Origin: Terriglobales bacterium
GTDB taxonomy: Bacteria; Acidobacteriota; Terriglobia; Bryobacterales; Bryobacteraceae
Direction: 5' to 3'
DNA: 64,000 nucleotides
Assembly: GCA_027485675.1 (NCBI GenBank)
Contig: JAIXQP010000022.1
Span: 186,001-250,000 of the forward strand
The notes beneath the pieces were generated by a model, which was given only the letters and a program-made list of their open reading frames with translations, did no database searches and was not told the DNA's origin. Positions 41,870 to 50,730 of the stretch are shown here, piece by piece. Made by a program: the position numbers and the translations under genes. Numbering within the stretch: position 1 is the stretch's first letter; every line of letters starts with the position of its first letter.

Positions 41870-43331
41870 CGGCTTCGGGCAGATAGTTGGGCCATTGCGT
41901 GGTGATGAGGCAGGCGGCGGCGATGACGAGGCCGAGCCAGGCGAACCAGTCGCCGTAGCGGGTGTAGGGGGTGAGATCGGCGCGCCAACCGAAGTTCAGC
42001 GTTCCGGCCATGGGTTGAAAGCCGGGGAAGCTTTGGCGGACGGCGCCGGCGGGGTCGATGGCCACCGTGATGCCGTTGTTGGTGACGCGGAGGACCCAGC
42101 GGCGGTTTTCGACGGCGCGCATGCGGACGAGTTGGAGGTGCTGCTCGCGGGCGGCGGTATCGAAGAAGTAGCCGTCGTTTGAGAGATTGACGAAGAGTTC
42201 GGCGCCGGCGCGGGCGAAGTTGCGGACGTGATGGGGGACGGCGCTTTCATAGCAGATGAAGGAGCCGATCCAGCGGCCATCGACGGGGAAGGTGACGATC
42301 TTTTGGCCAGGGGTGTAGGCGCCGACTTCGCCGCTGACCTGGTTCACCCAGGAGAAGAGTTCCGGGACGTACTCGCCAAAGGGGACGAGGAACATCTTGT
42401 CGTAGCGCGGGCCAGTTTCGCCCTTGGCGTTGACGTACTGCGCGGTGTTCAAGGCTTGGCCGGTGGCGGTGCGGGCGATGGAGCCGAAGAGCATGGGCGC
42501 CTGGAGCGTCGTCGTGATTTCGCGGACCCGGGTTTGCAGGTCGGCATCGGTGCTGAAAAAGATGGGCGTGGGCGTCTCGGGCCAGAGGACGAGGCTGGGC
42601 TGCTTGCCCTGGCCGGCGGCGAGGCTGAGGGTGGTGAGCAGCTCCTTCTGGTTCGCATAGACATCCTCGGTCCAATCGCCCTGGACCGGGAAGTTCGGCT
42701 GGACGGCAACGGCCGTGGCGGTGGTCTTGAGCCCGGCGGGGACTTTGGGCAGGAAGACGGGCAGGAGCACGAAGAGGAGCCAGGCGGTATAGGTGCGCGG
42801 CTTGCGGAGCAGGATGAGCGTGAGGCAGATGCTCATCAGGGCGAAGACGCAGGAGATGCCGTAGACGCCGGTGTAGGGGGCCAGGCGCAGCGCCATGGGG
42901 ATCTCCGTACCGGCGTTGCCGAGCATCAGCCAGCCGAAGCCGGTGAGCGGCTCCTGCGTGCGTTCGAGGCCGGCCCACAGAAGGGCCATGGCGGGGGGGC
43001 CATACCAGTGGCGGACGAGCACGCCACCGAGCCAGCTATAGACCCCGTAATGAATCGACTTCAGGATGCAGAAGACGGCGAACGAGCCCCATCCACCCCA
43101 GAAACCCATGCCGCCGTGGACTTCGAGCACGGAGGCGATCCAGTTGCAGGTCATGGCCCAGAAGACGAGGCCCATCACCCAGCCCAGCAGGAACCGCCGG
43201 GCCGGAACATACTCCTGCGCCATGGCGAGGGTGAGCGGGACCAACGCGACCGGCGCCAACCACCAGGCGTCGTAGCGGGGGAAGACGAGGGCGAGGAGGA
43301 CGCCGCTAATCGCCGCCAGCAGCAGATGCAT
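41844..43331 (-). CDS. lnt: Apolipoprotein N-acyltransferase
   Basis: 495 residues. The N-terminal third has about six membrane segments (MHLLLAAISGVLLALVFP, WLAPVALVPLTLAMA, GVYGISCVFALMSICL). A nitrilase-like domain follows: the Glu of LVLWPETPTPIFF, the Lys of RYDKMFLVPFGEYVPE and the Cys of GSFICYESAVPH form the catalytic set. A final membrane helix ends the protein. It adds the third acyl chain to lipoproteins, implying a diderm envelope. The Met at 43331 overlaps lipA by 26 bp. Confidence 0.93.
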   Translation of the reverse strand: MHLLLAAISGVLLALVFPRYDAWWLAPVALVPLTLAMAQEYVPARRFLLGWVMGLVFWAMTCNWIASVLEVHGGMGFWGGWGSFAVFCILKSIHYGVYSWLGGVLVRHWYGPPAMALLWAGLERTQEPLTGFGWLMLGNAGTEIPMALRLAPYTGVYGISCVFALMSICLTLILLRKPRTYTAWLLFVLLPVFLPKVPAGLKTTATAVAVQPNFPVQGDWTEDVYANQKELLTTLSLAAGQGKQPSLVLWPETPTPIFFSTDADLQTRVREITTTLQAPMLFGSIARTATGQALNTAQYVNAKGETGPRYDKMFLVPFGEYVPELFSWVNQVSGEVGAYTPGQKIVTFPVDGRWIGSFICYESAVPHHVRNFARAGAELFVNLSNDGYFFDTAAREQHLQLVRMRAVENRRWVLRVTNNGITVAIDPAGAVRQSFPGFQPMAGTLNFGWRADLTPYTRYGDWFAWLGLVIAAACLITTQWPNYLPEAVRAERRSR

Positions 43332-44214
43332 GTTCTTCGACCCTGTCGGCCATGTACGAACTCCGGACGAGCGGCCCGCTAAAGACCATCTGGAAGCCAA
43401 TGGATTTGCCGTACTCTTCGTAGGCGGCAAACTGATCGGGCGTCACGTAGCTGGCCACGGCCATGTTCCGGCGGGTGGGCTGGAGGTATTGGCCGATGGT
43501 GGCGATGTGCACATCGCTCTGGCGCAGGTCCCGCAGGAGTTCTTCGACCTCCTCGACCCGTTCGCCGAGGCCGACCATGAGGCCGGACTTGGTGAGGGTC
43601 TCCGGTTGATAGCGGCGAGCGAAGGCGAGGACGTCGAGCGACTGCTGGTAGTCCGCTTGCGGGCGGACCCGGCCGTAGAGACGCTTCACGGTCTCCATGT
43701 TGTGGTTGAAGACGTGGGGGCCCGCATCGAGGACGCGGGCGACGGCGTCCATGTCGCCGCAGAAATCGGGGGTCAGGACTTCGACTTTGGCGTCGGGCAG
43801 GCGGCGGCGAACGGCGCGGACGGTTTCGGCCCAGTGGGTGGAGCCGCCGTCGGGGAGTTCATCGCGGTTGACGCTGGTGATGACCACGTAGCGGAGGTTC
43901 ATTTCCGCGGCCATCTCGGCGACATGTTCCGGTTCCTCGGCGTCGAGGGTGAACTCGCGTTTCGCCGGGGAACCTTTCGGCACGGAGCAGAAGGCGCAAC
44001 CGCGGGTGCAGAGGTTGCCGAGGATCATGAAGGTCGCCGCGCCGCGGTGGAAACATTCGTGGATGTTCGGGCAGCGGGCGGACTCGCAGACCGTGTGCAG
44101 CCGCTTCTGGCGGAGTTCCCGCTTGAGCAGATGCACCGATTCAAAATGGGTCTCCGGTTTGCGGAGCCATTCGGGCAAGCGGGGGCGGGCGCCGATCTGA
44201 ACCAGGTCGCTCAC
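43306..44214 (-). CDS. lipA: Lipoyl synthase
   Basis: 302 residues. A radical-SAM enzyme that inserts two sulfurs into octanoyl groups on the E2 and GcvH proteins. The auxiliary cluster motif is CESARCPNIHEC and the radical-SAM motif is CTRGCAFCSV; both sit in the expected order near residues 43-55 and 70-79. The conserved Ser near the C-terminus is in GPLVRSSYMAD. lipB is not in the window. It begins 1 bp after the stop of the SPOR gene. Confidence 0.96.
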   Translation of the reverse strand: MSDLVQIGARPRLPEWLRKPETHFESVHLLKRELRQKRLHTVCESARCPNIHECFHRGAATFMILGNLCTRGCAFCSVPKGSPAKREFTLDAEEPEHVAEMAAEMNLRYVVITSVNRDELPDGGSTHWAETVRAVRRRLPDAKVEVLTPDFCGDMDAVARVLDAGPHVFNHNMETVKRLYGRVRPQADYQQSLDVLAFARRYQPETLTKSGLMVGLGERVEEVEELLRDLRQSDVHIATIGQYLQPTRRNMAVASYVTPDQFAAYEEYGKSIGFQMVFSGPLVRSSYMADRVEEHASAAGGD

Positions 44215-44215
44215 G

Positions 44216-44902
44216 CTAGAGTCTCTTGGCCATGGCGCCCTTCATGCCGATGTCCTCGAGGCGGGTTCGCGTTTTGGCGACTTCTTCGGGTGAGCTCATG
44301 GGACCGACGAGCACGCGGACAATGTTGGGTTTATCCGCGGGGCCGGGCATGATGACGGCGGGGAAGCTACGCTTGCGGAGCGAATCCACCATGATGTTGG
44401 CGCTCTTGAGATCGATGGCGGCAACCTGCAGGTAGGAGCCCGAGGGGGGCTTGGCGACGACGCCTCCGGGAGCGGCGGGCGGCGGCTGAGGCGCGGGCTT
44501 CGGAGCCTCTTTCTTCGGGGGTTCCGGCTTGGGCGGTTCCGGCTTCACGGGCTCCGGCTTGGCCGCGGCCGGTTTGGGCGGCTCGACCTTCACGGGTTCC
44601 GGTTTCGGCGGCTCCACTTTCGATTCCGCCACCTTCGGCGGCTCGGCTTTCGGAGAGTCGACCACGCGAGGCTCGCTGATCTGGGCACCGGTGGCGTCCA
44701 CTTCCTTGGGCTGGCCCGCGACGCCCTCGGCGGGCTTCCGAGCCAGGGCCAGGTTCACGGCTTCGGTGCTCGGATTGTTCCGCCCCACGATATAGCCCAT
44801 CGTGAAAAACACTCCCAGTAAAATCACCAGGATGAAAAACACGCTCAGCAACTGTTTGTTGCCGAGCACCAGTTCAAATTCGCCTTCTTCGTTGCGGGCC
44901 AT
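44216..44902 (-). CDS. SPOR-domain envelope protein with Pro/Lys/Glu-rich linker
   Basis: 228 residues. A short cytoplasmic N-terminus, one membrane helix (LLSVFFILVILLGVFFTMGYIV, shown here as residues about 17-39), then a periplasmic linker with repeated EPPKPEPVK-type units (residues 75-145). A C-terminal SPOR domain follows (about 150-228: YLQVAAIDLKSANIMVDSL, VRVLVGPMSSPEEV). SPOR domains bind denuded glycan at division sites, so a division or peptidoglycan-remodelling role is likely. The linker spans the periplasm. Confidence 0.83.
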   Translation of the reverse strand: MARNEEGEFELVLGNKQLLSVFFILVILLGVFFTMGYIVGRNNPSTEAVNLALARKPAEGVAGQPKEVDATGAQISEPRVVDSPKAEPPKVAESKVEPPKPEPVKVEPPKPAAAKPEPVKPEPPKPEPPKKEAPKPAPQPPPAAPGGVVAKPPSGSYLQVAAIDLKSANIMVDSLRKRSFPAVIMPGPADKPNIVRVLVGPMSSPEEVAKTRTRLEDIGMKGAMAKRL

Positions 44903-44955
44903 ATCTCTCCTGAAATGTACTCCCTATTTTGACAAAGAATACGAGCGAGCAGGAA

Positions 44956-45324
44956 TCATTCTAGACCACTTTTGTTTTGGAGCGCTCTTCCGGCGATGGT
45001 GAGGAGCCACCAGGTGGCCCCGATGACGGGCAGGGGCAGCGCCGGATGGGCCTCCATTCGCCAACAGACAACCGGCAGGGCCGCGCTTGCCAGCCAACCC
45101 AGCCAGCGGGGCCAGGCGCCGAAGGCGGACATCGCCACGACCACCCAACAGAGGGCCATGGCGGCCAATCCCCAGGCGGCGCCGCGCTGGCCCAGATGGT
45201 ACCCGCCGACCGCGGCCATGACCCCACCGGCCACCCCGAAGACCACCCAGCCGGGGCGGCAGAACTCGACGCAGACCAGGAGAACCCCGCCCACCAGCCA
45301 CGCCATCGCCGCATTCGCACTCAC
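44956..45324 (-). CDS. Small NfeD-like membrane protein
   Basis: About 122 residues, with four hydrophobic segments. The opening AMAWLVGGVLLVCVEFCRPGW then VVFGVAGGVMAAVGGYHL follows the NfeD pattern of a helix, a Phe/Pro-Gly turn and a Gly-rich helix. NfeD proteins work with membrane proteases or flotillins; neither is nearby. The GTG at 45324 is preferred because TACGAT lies 6 nt upstream. An ATG at 45345 would make the start overlap that of the divergent gene, and the ATG at 45306 is also possible. Confidence 0.55.
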   Translation of the reverse strand: MSANAAMAWLVGGVLLVCVEFCRPGWVVFGVAGGVMAAVGGYHLGQRGAAWGLAAMALCWVVVAMSAFGAWPRWLGWLASAALPVVCWRMEAHPALPLPVIGATWWLLTIAGRALQNKSGLE

Positions 45325-45329
45325 CCTGT

Positions 45330-45336
45330 TATCGTA
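45330..45336. promoter_or_regulatory. Overlapping divergent -10 elements between the NfeD-like and M20 genes
   Basis: TTATCGTAA is nearly palindromic. On the + strand TATCGT (45330-45335) ends 8 nt before the M20 ATG at 45344; on the minus strand TACGAT (45336-45331) ends 6 nt before the GTG at 45324. Both transcripts would have little or no leader and the promoters would compete. Inferred from spacing only. Confidence 0.4.
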
Positions 45337-45343
45337 ATCGTTC

Positions 45344-46420
45344 ATGCACGCCCTGCTGGCTGAACTGGTCCGGACGAACTCCGTGAATCCCTCGCTGACG
45401 GCCGGAGCGCCGGGGGAGGCGCCGATTGCGGCGATCCTTGAACGGGAGTTTGCCGATAGCCGCTTCGAGGTCCATCGCCTCGAAGAGACGCCGGGAAGGC
45501 CTTCGCTGGTAATTCGACGGCCGGGGAGCGGGAAGGGCCGCAGCCTGATGTTGAACGCCCACATGGATACGGTGGGGGTGGAGACGATGGCGGAACCGTT
45601 CTCGGGCCGGGTGGAGGGCGGGAGGCTGTACGGACGCGGCGCATACGACATGAAGGGGTCGTTGGCGGCGGCGGTGGCCGCGATGAAGGCGCTGCCTCCG
45701 CTGGCGGGCGACGTCTATCTGGCCGCGGTGGCCGACGAGGAGTTCGGCAGTCTGGGTACGGAGGAGGTGCTGCGACACTACCGGCCGGACGCGGCGATCG
45801 TCACGGAGCCGACGGGACTCGACCTTTGCATAGCCCACAAGGGCTTTGCGTGGTTTGAGTTGACCGTGGAGGGGCGGGCGTCGCACGGGTCGCGGCCGGA
45901 CCTGGGAGTGGACGCGAATCTGGCGGCGGCGGCGGCGCTGCAACAGATTGCGGCGCTGAGCGCGGAGTTGCTGCGGCGGGCGCCGCATCCGCTGCTGGGG
46001 CCGCCGAGCCTGCATGTGGCGACGCTGCGGGGCGGCACCGGCTGGAGCACGTACGCGGCGGCTTGCACGATCCAAATGGAGCGGCGGCTGGTGCCGGGGG
46101 AGACCGTGGAGGGGGCGCTGGGGGAGCTGCCGCCGGGGACGCGGCTGGTTTTCGCGCGGCCATTTTACGAAACGAAGCCAAACTCGGAGCTCGTGGAACT
46201 GGCCCGGCGGGCTCTGCCGGCGGCGCGGATTACGGGGCAGACGCCGTGGTTCGACTCGGCGCTCTACGCGGCGGCGGGGGTGGAGACGCTGGTGCTGGGG
46301 CCGGCGGGCGAGGGGGCGCACGCGGACGTGGAGTGGGTGGACCTGCAGAGCGTGGAGCAGGCGGCGGCGGCGTACGTCCAAATCGCCACCGAATTTTGTC
46401 AGACTGAGGGACACCGATGA
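45344..46420 (+). CDS. M20-family amidohydrolase (ArgE/DapE/ACY1 type)
   Basis: 358 residues. Zinc ligands are His in NAHMDTVGVET, Asp in GRGAYDMKGS, the Glu pair in VADEEFGSLG and an acidic site in VTEPTGL; the dimerisation domain has EGRASHGSRPDLG. It removes an acyl group or cleaves a small peptide. It is not the lysine-operon DapE. Its stop overlaps the next gene, a sulfatase, by ATGA, so it may act in the same breakdown process; substrate unknown. Confidence 0.88.
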   Translation: MHALLAELVRTNSVNPSLTAGAPGEAPIAAILEREFADSRFEVHRLEETPGRPSLVIRRPGSGKGRSLMLNAHMDTVGVETMAEPFSGRVEGGRLYGRGAYDMKGSLAAAVAAMKALPPLAGDVYLAAVADEEFGSLGTEEVLRHYRPDAAIVTEPTGLDLCIAHKGFAWFELTVEGRASHGSRPDLGVDANLAAAAALQQIAALSAELLRRAPHPLLGPPSLHVATLRGGTGWSTYAAACTIQMERRLVPGETVEGALGELPPGTRLVFARPFYETKPNSELVELARRALPAARITGQTPWFDSALYAAAGVETLVLGPAGEGAHADVEWVDLQSVEQAAAAYVQIATEFCQTEGHR

Positions 46421-47877
46421 ATCGACGGACATTTTTGCAGACTTTGCCCGCCCTGGCCGCCGCGCAGCCGAAGCCGAAACGGCGGAACGTGATCTTCATC
46501 CTGTCGGATGACCATCGCTATGATGCGATGGGCTTTTTGAAGGGTCAGCCGTTTCTTGAAACGCCCCACCTCGATTCGCTGGCGCGGGACGGGGCGCATC
46601 TGAAGAACGCCTTTGTGACGACGGCGCTTTGTTCGCCTTCGCGGGCCACGATTCTGACCGGTAAGTACGCGCATAAGCATAAGATCGTCGATAACAACAC
46701 GGCGATTCCGGCCGGGATCACTTACTTTTCGAGTTATTTGCAGAAAGCGGGTTACAAGACCGCATTCATCGGGAAGTGGCACATGGGCGGCGAATCGGAC
46801 GCGCCGCAGCCAGGGTTTGACCGCTGGGTATCATTCCGCGGCCAGGGAACTTACCTGCCGAGCGCGAACGGCCTGAACGTGGACGGCAAGAAGGTCCCGC
46901 AGAAGGGTTACATCACCGACGAGCTGACGGACTACGCGCTCGAGTTCATCGAGAAACAGACCGGCCCTTACTTTGTGTATCTGTCGCACAAAGCCGTCCA
47001 CGCCGAGTTCATTCCAGCCGAGCGGCACAAGGGCAAATTCGACGGCGCCAAGTTCGTGCCCCCGCAGTCGCTTACGGCCGAGGCGGTGAACCGGCCGATG
47101 TGGGTGCAGAACCAGCGGAACAGCTGGCACGGAGTGGATTATCCCTACCACTCGACGCTCGACATTGAGGACTACTACAAGCGCTACGCGGAGTGCCTGT
47201 GCGCGGTGGACGAGAGCGTGGGCCGGGTGCTCGGGCTGCTGAAGAAGCGGGGCGAGTTGGACTCGACGCTCGTGATTTACATGGGCGACAACGGCTTTGC
47301 CTTTGGCGAGCATGGCTTGATTGACAAGCGGACGGCGTACGAAGAGTCGATGCGCGTGCCGATGCTGGCGCGCTGCCCGGAGCTGTTCCGGGGCGGGCAG
47401 ACGGTGCCGAGTGTGGTGGCGAATCTCGACATCCTGCCGACGGTGCTCGACGCGGCGGGCGTGCCGCCGCCGGCGGGGGGTGACGGCGCGAGTTTTCTAC
47501 CGCTGCTGCAGGGGAAACAAGTAACCTGGCGCGATTCCCTGCTCTATGAGTATTACTGGGAGCGGAACTTCCCGCAGACACCGACGATTCACGCGCTGCG
47601 AACGGACCAGTATAAGTACATCCGGTATCATGGCGTCTGGGACCTGGATGAGTTATACGACCTCAAGGAAGATCCGCAGGAGTTACGCAACCTGATCAAG
47701 AGTCCGGCGCATCAGGAGATCGTCAAGCGGATGAACCAGCGGCTGTTCGAGATCCTGGAGAGCACGGACGGCATGAACATGCCGCTCTACCGGGATAAGG
47801 GCGGAGTGAGTAACTTGCGTAACCCGAACGGCCCCAAGGCGGCTCCGTTTCCGAAGGCGCTGGAGGGTAAGCCGTAG
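46417..47877 (+). CDS. Cys-type sulfatase, heparan/mucin-desulfatase-like
   Basis: 486 residues. A twin-Arg leader (MNRRTFLQTLPALAAAQ) precedes RNVIFILSDDHRYDAMGFL with Asp31/Asp32. The formylglycine site is LCSPSRATILTGKYAHKH, Cys72. FIGKWHMGGE and VIYMGDNGFAFGEHGL follow, and the C-terminal region EDPQELRNLI resembles N-sulfoglucosamine-sulfatase-like proteins. ATGA overlap with the M20 gene supports the start. Convergent with the beta-propeller-like gene, 3 bp away. Confidence 0.94.
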   Translation: MNRRTFLQTLPALAAAQPKPKRRNVIFILSDDHRYDAMGFLKGQPFLETPHLDSLARDGAHLKNAFVTTALCSPSRATILTGKYAHKHKIVDNNTAIPAGITYFSSYLQKAGYKTAFIGKWHMGGESDAPQPGFDRWVSFRGQGTYLPSANGLNVDGKKVPQKGYITDELTDYALEFIEKQTGPYFVYLSHKAVHAEFIPAERHKGKFDGAKFVPPQSLTAEAVNRPMWVQNQRNSWHGVDYPYHSTLDIEDYYKRYAECLCAVDESVGRVLGLLKKRGELDSTLVIYMGDNGFAFGEHGLIDKRTAYEESMRVPMLARCPELFRGGQTVPSVVANLDILPTVLDAAGVPPPAGGDGASFLPLLQGKQVTWRDSLLYEYYWERNFPQTPTIHALRTDQYKYIRYHGVWDLDELYDLKEDPQELRNLIKSPAHQEIVKRMNQRLFEILESTDGMNMPLYRDKGGVSNLRNPNGPKAAPFPKALEGKP

Positions 47878-47880
47878 GGC

Positions 47881-49308
47881 TTACCGGAACTGGATGGCGT
47901 AGAGGTCGGCGTCCCGCAGGACGGCGCGGAGACGGACCGGCTGGCCGGCCCATTGGGCCAGGCGGGCGCCATTCTGCCAGCGGACGGGACGGGCGATCTC
48001 ATCGCCAACTAACTCGACGGACTCGGCCAGTTTGGCGCCGGAAGAGCTTTCGAGGGTGAACTGCACGCCGCCGGGGGCGGAGGTGGAGAAGTTGGCGGCG
48101 AGTTCGCCGCCGGAGTAGGTGAAGAGTTTGCTGCGCATTTCCCCGCCCCGGTAGCCGGCGTGGACCGAGGCGAAGCCATCGAGGCGCATGGTGTAGCGGC
48201 GGAGATGGATGGTGGGTTGGCCGTAGTTCTTCACGACGAAGAAGGCCATCTGGCCGGGGCCGGCGGGAATGACGTTCAAGGCCGGGTAGTTCGAGCGGGA
48301 GACCCAATTCTCCATGCCGAGGCCGGGGCGGAGGAAGGCGTCGAGGAAGGTGCGGTCGTATTTCGTGCCGCCGCGGGAGGTGAGGAGGACGGCGTCGGAG
48401 CAGTCCTTGAAGTAGCCGGGATCGACGTTGATGGCGCGGGCCTCGGCTTCGGTTAGGACCTGGCGGCCGGGGAGGAAGCGGGCGGCGAGGGCGATGTAGA
48501 GATGCGGGGCGCGAAAGTAGGCCGAGGTTTGATTGGTGTACAGGTGCTCGGGGGGCGCATCGCCGAAGCTCATTTCGCCCTGGTCTTCCCAGTCGGTGAA
48601 GTTGCGGCTGACGGCGCGGGAGATCCAGCGGTAGCCGGTTCCACCGATCTTTTTGAAGGTCCGGTAGTAGAGGACGTACCGCTGTTCGGCTTCGGACCAG
48701 AAGGCGAGATTCTGCGAGTCGAAGGCGCCGTTGCGGAGGATGGGTTCCGGGCGGACGGGGCTCCAATGGATGCCGTCGCCGGATTGAAAGGCGGCGAGCC
48801 CGGATTTGCTGGTGCCGGCGATGCCTTTGAAGCGGGCGGCGCGTTCGACGCCGGGCCGGGTGTCGAGGAAGGGCGAGAAGTTGTGCTGGAAGGGCGGGGT
48901 GCCGGCGAGGATGACGTTGTTCTCGCGGGTGCCGCGCACTTCATGGAGGCGGAGCGAAGGCCGGGAGAACCGGGCGCCGCCGGCGGGGGACTCGGCATAG
49001 CAGTAGACTTCGTCGCCGCGGCCGTCGGCGCCGGCGTTGGGCACGCCGCGGTAGTAGAGGCGAACGATGTCGCCGTCGGGGATGACGGTGACGTAGTTGC
49101 AGAAGCGGCCCTCCCACGGACGGTCGAAGGAGAAGGCGATGCCGGCGTCGACGGGGGCGCCGAGGCGGAGTTCGGCGTTGGTCAACGTTTCGATGAGGAA
49201 GGAGTCAACGAAGAGCTCGCGGCGGTTGCCGAGGGCGATGGGCGCTTCGGCGCCAGCCGCGAGGGCCGCCATGCCCCCGCCGATCCATTCTCTGCGTGAA
49301 AGCCGCAC
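47881..49308 (-). CDS. Tat-leader beta-propeller-like protein of unknown activity
   Basis: 475 residues from a GTG whose first base overlaps the preceding TAG (TAGTG). A twin-Arg leader (LSRREWIGGGMAALAAG) is followed by GNRRELFVDSFLIETL. The body has blade-like repeats: NYVTVIPDGDIVRLYYRGVP, GIHWSPVRPEPIL, RYVLYYRTFKK and YDRTFLDAFLRPGLG. These are like the five-bladed glycosidase-type families found in Planctomycetes. A C-terminal beta-sandwich (about 400-475) follows. Catalytic acids were not identified with certainty. It ends the operon that begins at 57445. Confidence 0.65.
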   Translation of the reverse strand: MRLSRREWIGGGMAALAAGAEAPIALGNRRELFVDSFLIETLTNAELRLGAPVDAGIAFSFDRPWEGRFCNYVTVIPDGDIVRLYYRGVPNAGADGRGDEVYCYAESPAGGARFSRPSLRLHEVRGTRENNVILAGTPPFQHNFSPFLDTRPGVERAARFKGIAGTSKSGLAAFQSGDGIHWSPVRPEPILRNGAFDSQNLAFWSEAEQRYVLYYRTFKKIGGTGYRWISRAVSRNFTDWEDQGEMSFGDAPPEHLYTNQTSAYFRAPHLYIALAARFLPGRQVLTEAEARAINVDPGYFKDCSDAVLLTSRGGTKYDRTFLDAFLRPGLGMENWVSRSNYPALNVIPAGPGQMAFFVVKNYGQPTIHLRRYTMRLDGFASVHAGYRGGEMRSKLFTYSGGELAANFSTSAPGGVQFTLESSSGAKLAESVELVGDEIARPVRWQNGARLAQWAGQPVRLRAVLRDADLYAIQFR

Positions 49309-49892
49309 TATGTTCCTCCGAGTTGCAGGGCGCCGGCGATGCCGATCCAGACGAGCGAGAGCAGCAAAAGACCAGCCCAACCTACATACGCTATCAGGAC
49401 GGAGGAGGCGAGATTGTCGGTGTCGCCTGCGAGCTCGGCGACGGGGTGGGGCCAGGCGAGCGCACCGGCGATGGCGGCGGCGTGCTCGCGAACGGCGGCA
49501 TCTGGCAGACGCGCTTCGGTGAGATCGAGACAGGCGCCGTCCGTGCGCTGGACGCCGGCGGCGAGGTACTCAATTTGGGTCCCCTTCACCCGTTCGACAA
49601 CGCGGCGGACGTAGACGCGGGCGATGTGTTCCCGGAGGATGGGCGGCGGCTGGGGGGTGAAGGGGAAGGGACCCTGGCGCAGCCAGACGCCGCGGGGCTT
49701 CACCGTGATTTTGACGCGGTTACAGAAGCAGACGAGGGTGGCGTAGGCGAAGAGGGTCATGAGGGGGCCGAGCTGCCAGACGCCGGGCCAACCAGCGGGC
49801 AACGCCGGCCAGAGGAACCAGAGCGCGAGGGGAGGCAGGCAGAGAGCGAAGCCCAGCGGACAGGTACGGAAGGTGCGGTGATATGGCCCCAT
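49308..49892 (-). CDS. Membrane protein with PH-like domain
   Basis: 194 residues. Two N-terminal membrane segments (FALCLPPLALWFLWPALPAG and LGPLMTLFAYATLVCFC), a soluble region of about 90 residues (KITVKPRGVWLRQGPFPF, LREHIARVYVRRVVER) resembling the bacterial PH fold, and a C-terminal helix (VLIAYVGWAGLLLLSLVWIG). No specific family is recognised. Its first 40 codons lie inside the left copy of the 224-bp tandem duplication; the right copy carries a dead fragment of the same start. Confidence 0.6.
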   Translation of the reverse strand: MGPYHRTFRTCPLGFALCLPPLALWFLWPALPAGWPGVWQLGPLMTLFAYATLVCFCNRVKITVKPRGVWLRQGPFPFTPQPPPILREHIARVYVRRVVERVKGTQIEYLAAGVQRTDGACLDLTEARLPDAAVREHAAAIAGALAWPHPVAELAGDTDNLASSVLIAYVGWAGLLLLSLVWIGIAGALQLGGT

Positions 49893-50220
49893 GCCTGTAC
49901 GGGCGTAGCTGGGGGCCGGGTTCGATCACCGCAGCAGAGCGCGCCAGGCGGGACCTTGGCGGAGGGAGCGAATGGCGGCGTCGCGGCGGCCTTCGGTTGC
50001 CAGACGCCGGGCCAACCATCGGGCAACGCCGGTCAGAGGAACCAGAGCGCGAGGGGAGGCAGGCAGAGCGCGAAGCCCAGCGGACAGGTACGGAAGGTGC
50101 GGTGGTATGGCCCCATGCTTGTACGGGCTTAGCCGGGGGCCGGGTTCGATCACCGCAGCAGGGCGCGCCAGGCGGGACGTTGGCGGAGGGAGCGAATGGC
50201 GGCGTCGCGGCGGCCTTCGG
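49774..50220. repeat. Tandem duplication, two 224-bp copies about 96% identical
   Basis: Copy A is 49774-49997 and copy B 49998-50220, with nine substitutions and no gaps. The unit spans the end of the 192-residue gene and the start of the 194-residue gene. TGCCAG occurs at both outer junctions (49774 and near 50224), so the event may have used that microhomology. Copy B keeps the end of the upstream gene intact and copy A keeps the beginning of the downstream gene, so both genes survive with duplicate fragments between them. Confidence 0.93.
50035..50116 (-). pseudogene. Duplicate 5' fragment of the PH-like membrane protein gene
   Basis: In copy B of the tandem repeat the ATG of the 194-residue gene is repeated at 50116-50114. 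The frame reads MGPYHRTFRTCPLGFALC and ends at a TGA after 27 codons, where copy A has TGG (Trp). It is therefore a truncated, nonfunctional copy. A matching duplicate of the upstream gene's last codons ends at 49926. Confidence 0.85.
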
Positions 50221-50728
50221 GCAGTTGCCAGTGGAGGCGCATTTCGCGGCCGGCGGCCTCGGAGCCCTGGAGGAGTTCGAGCATGGCGCGATAGGCTTCA
50301 TCGCAGACGCGGCGGAGCGGCTCCGGCTCTTCGCTGCGGGCGCGGGGATCGCGAGGGATGGGTTCGCGGTTAGCGAGTTGGCGATCGATGGCCTGGGCGG
50401 CGCGGCGGCGCCATTGGTTGGTCTCTTCGGCGAGGGTGCGGAGGCGCCAGGCTTCGTCAGCGGGACGGAGGCCCGGGGCTTCGGTGAGCCAGGGGAGAAC
50501 CAGTTCGTCGAGATCGTTCAAGACGCCGCGGGCCTTGCGCTGGTCGGCGGGTTCGCCGGTGAGGAGCAGGGCGCCGACGGCGTCGACGCGCTCGCGGGAT
50601 TGACGCACCCACTGCTGGGCGAGGGCGGGGGCCTGGGCGGGGTTGGCGAGGGCCTTGACCTCCGCGGCGGGTGACTGGGCGGCAGCGAATTCCAGAGTCA
50701 ACAGCGCGAGGAGCAGCAGCTTGGGCAT
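50150..50728 (-). CDS. Secreted member of the three-paralogue helical family
   Basis: 192 residues with a signal peptide (MPKLLLLALLTLEFAAAQ). The mature part is helical and Arg/Ala-rich. Two blocks recur in two other genes of this operon: PADEAWRLRTLAEE, and RRVCDEAYRAMLELL followed by LPEGRRDAAIRSLRQ. This is the only one of the three with a signal peptide. Function unknown; a shared fold like a small HEAT-type helical repeat is possible. The start lies 2 bp after the stop of the caspase-like gene. Confidence 0.65.
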   Translation of the reverse strand: MPKLLLLALLTLEFAAAQSPAAEVKALANPAQAPALAQQWVRQSRERVDAVGALLLTGEPADQRKARGVLNDLDELVLPWLTEAPGLRPADEAWRLRTLAEETNQWRRRAAQAIDRQLANREPIPRDPRARSEEPEPLRRVCDEAYRAMLELLQGSEAAGREMRLHWQLPEGRRDAAIRSLRQRPAWRALLR

Positions 50729-50730
50729 GG

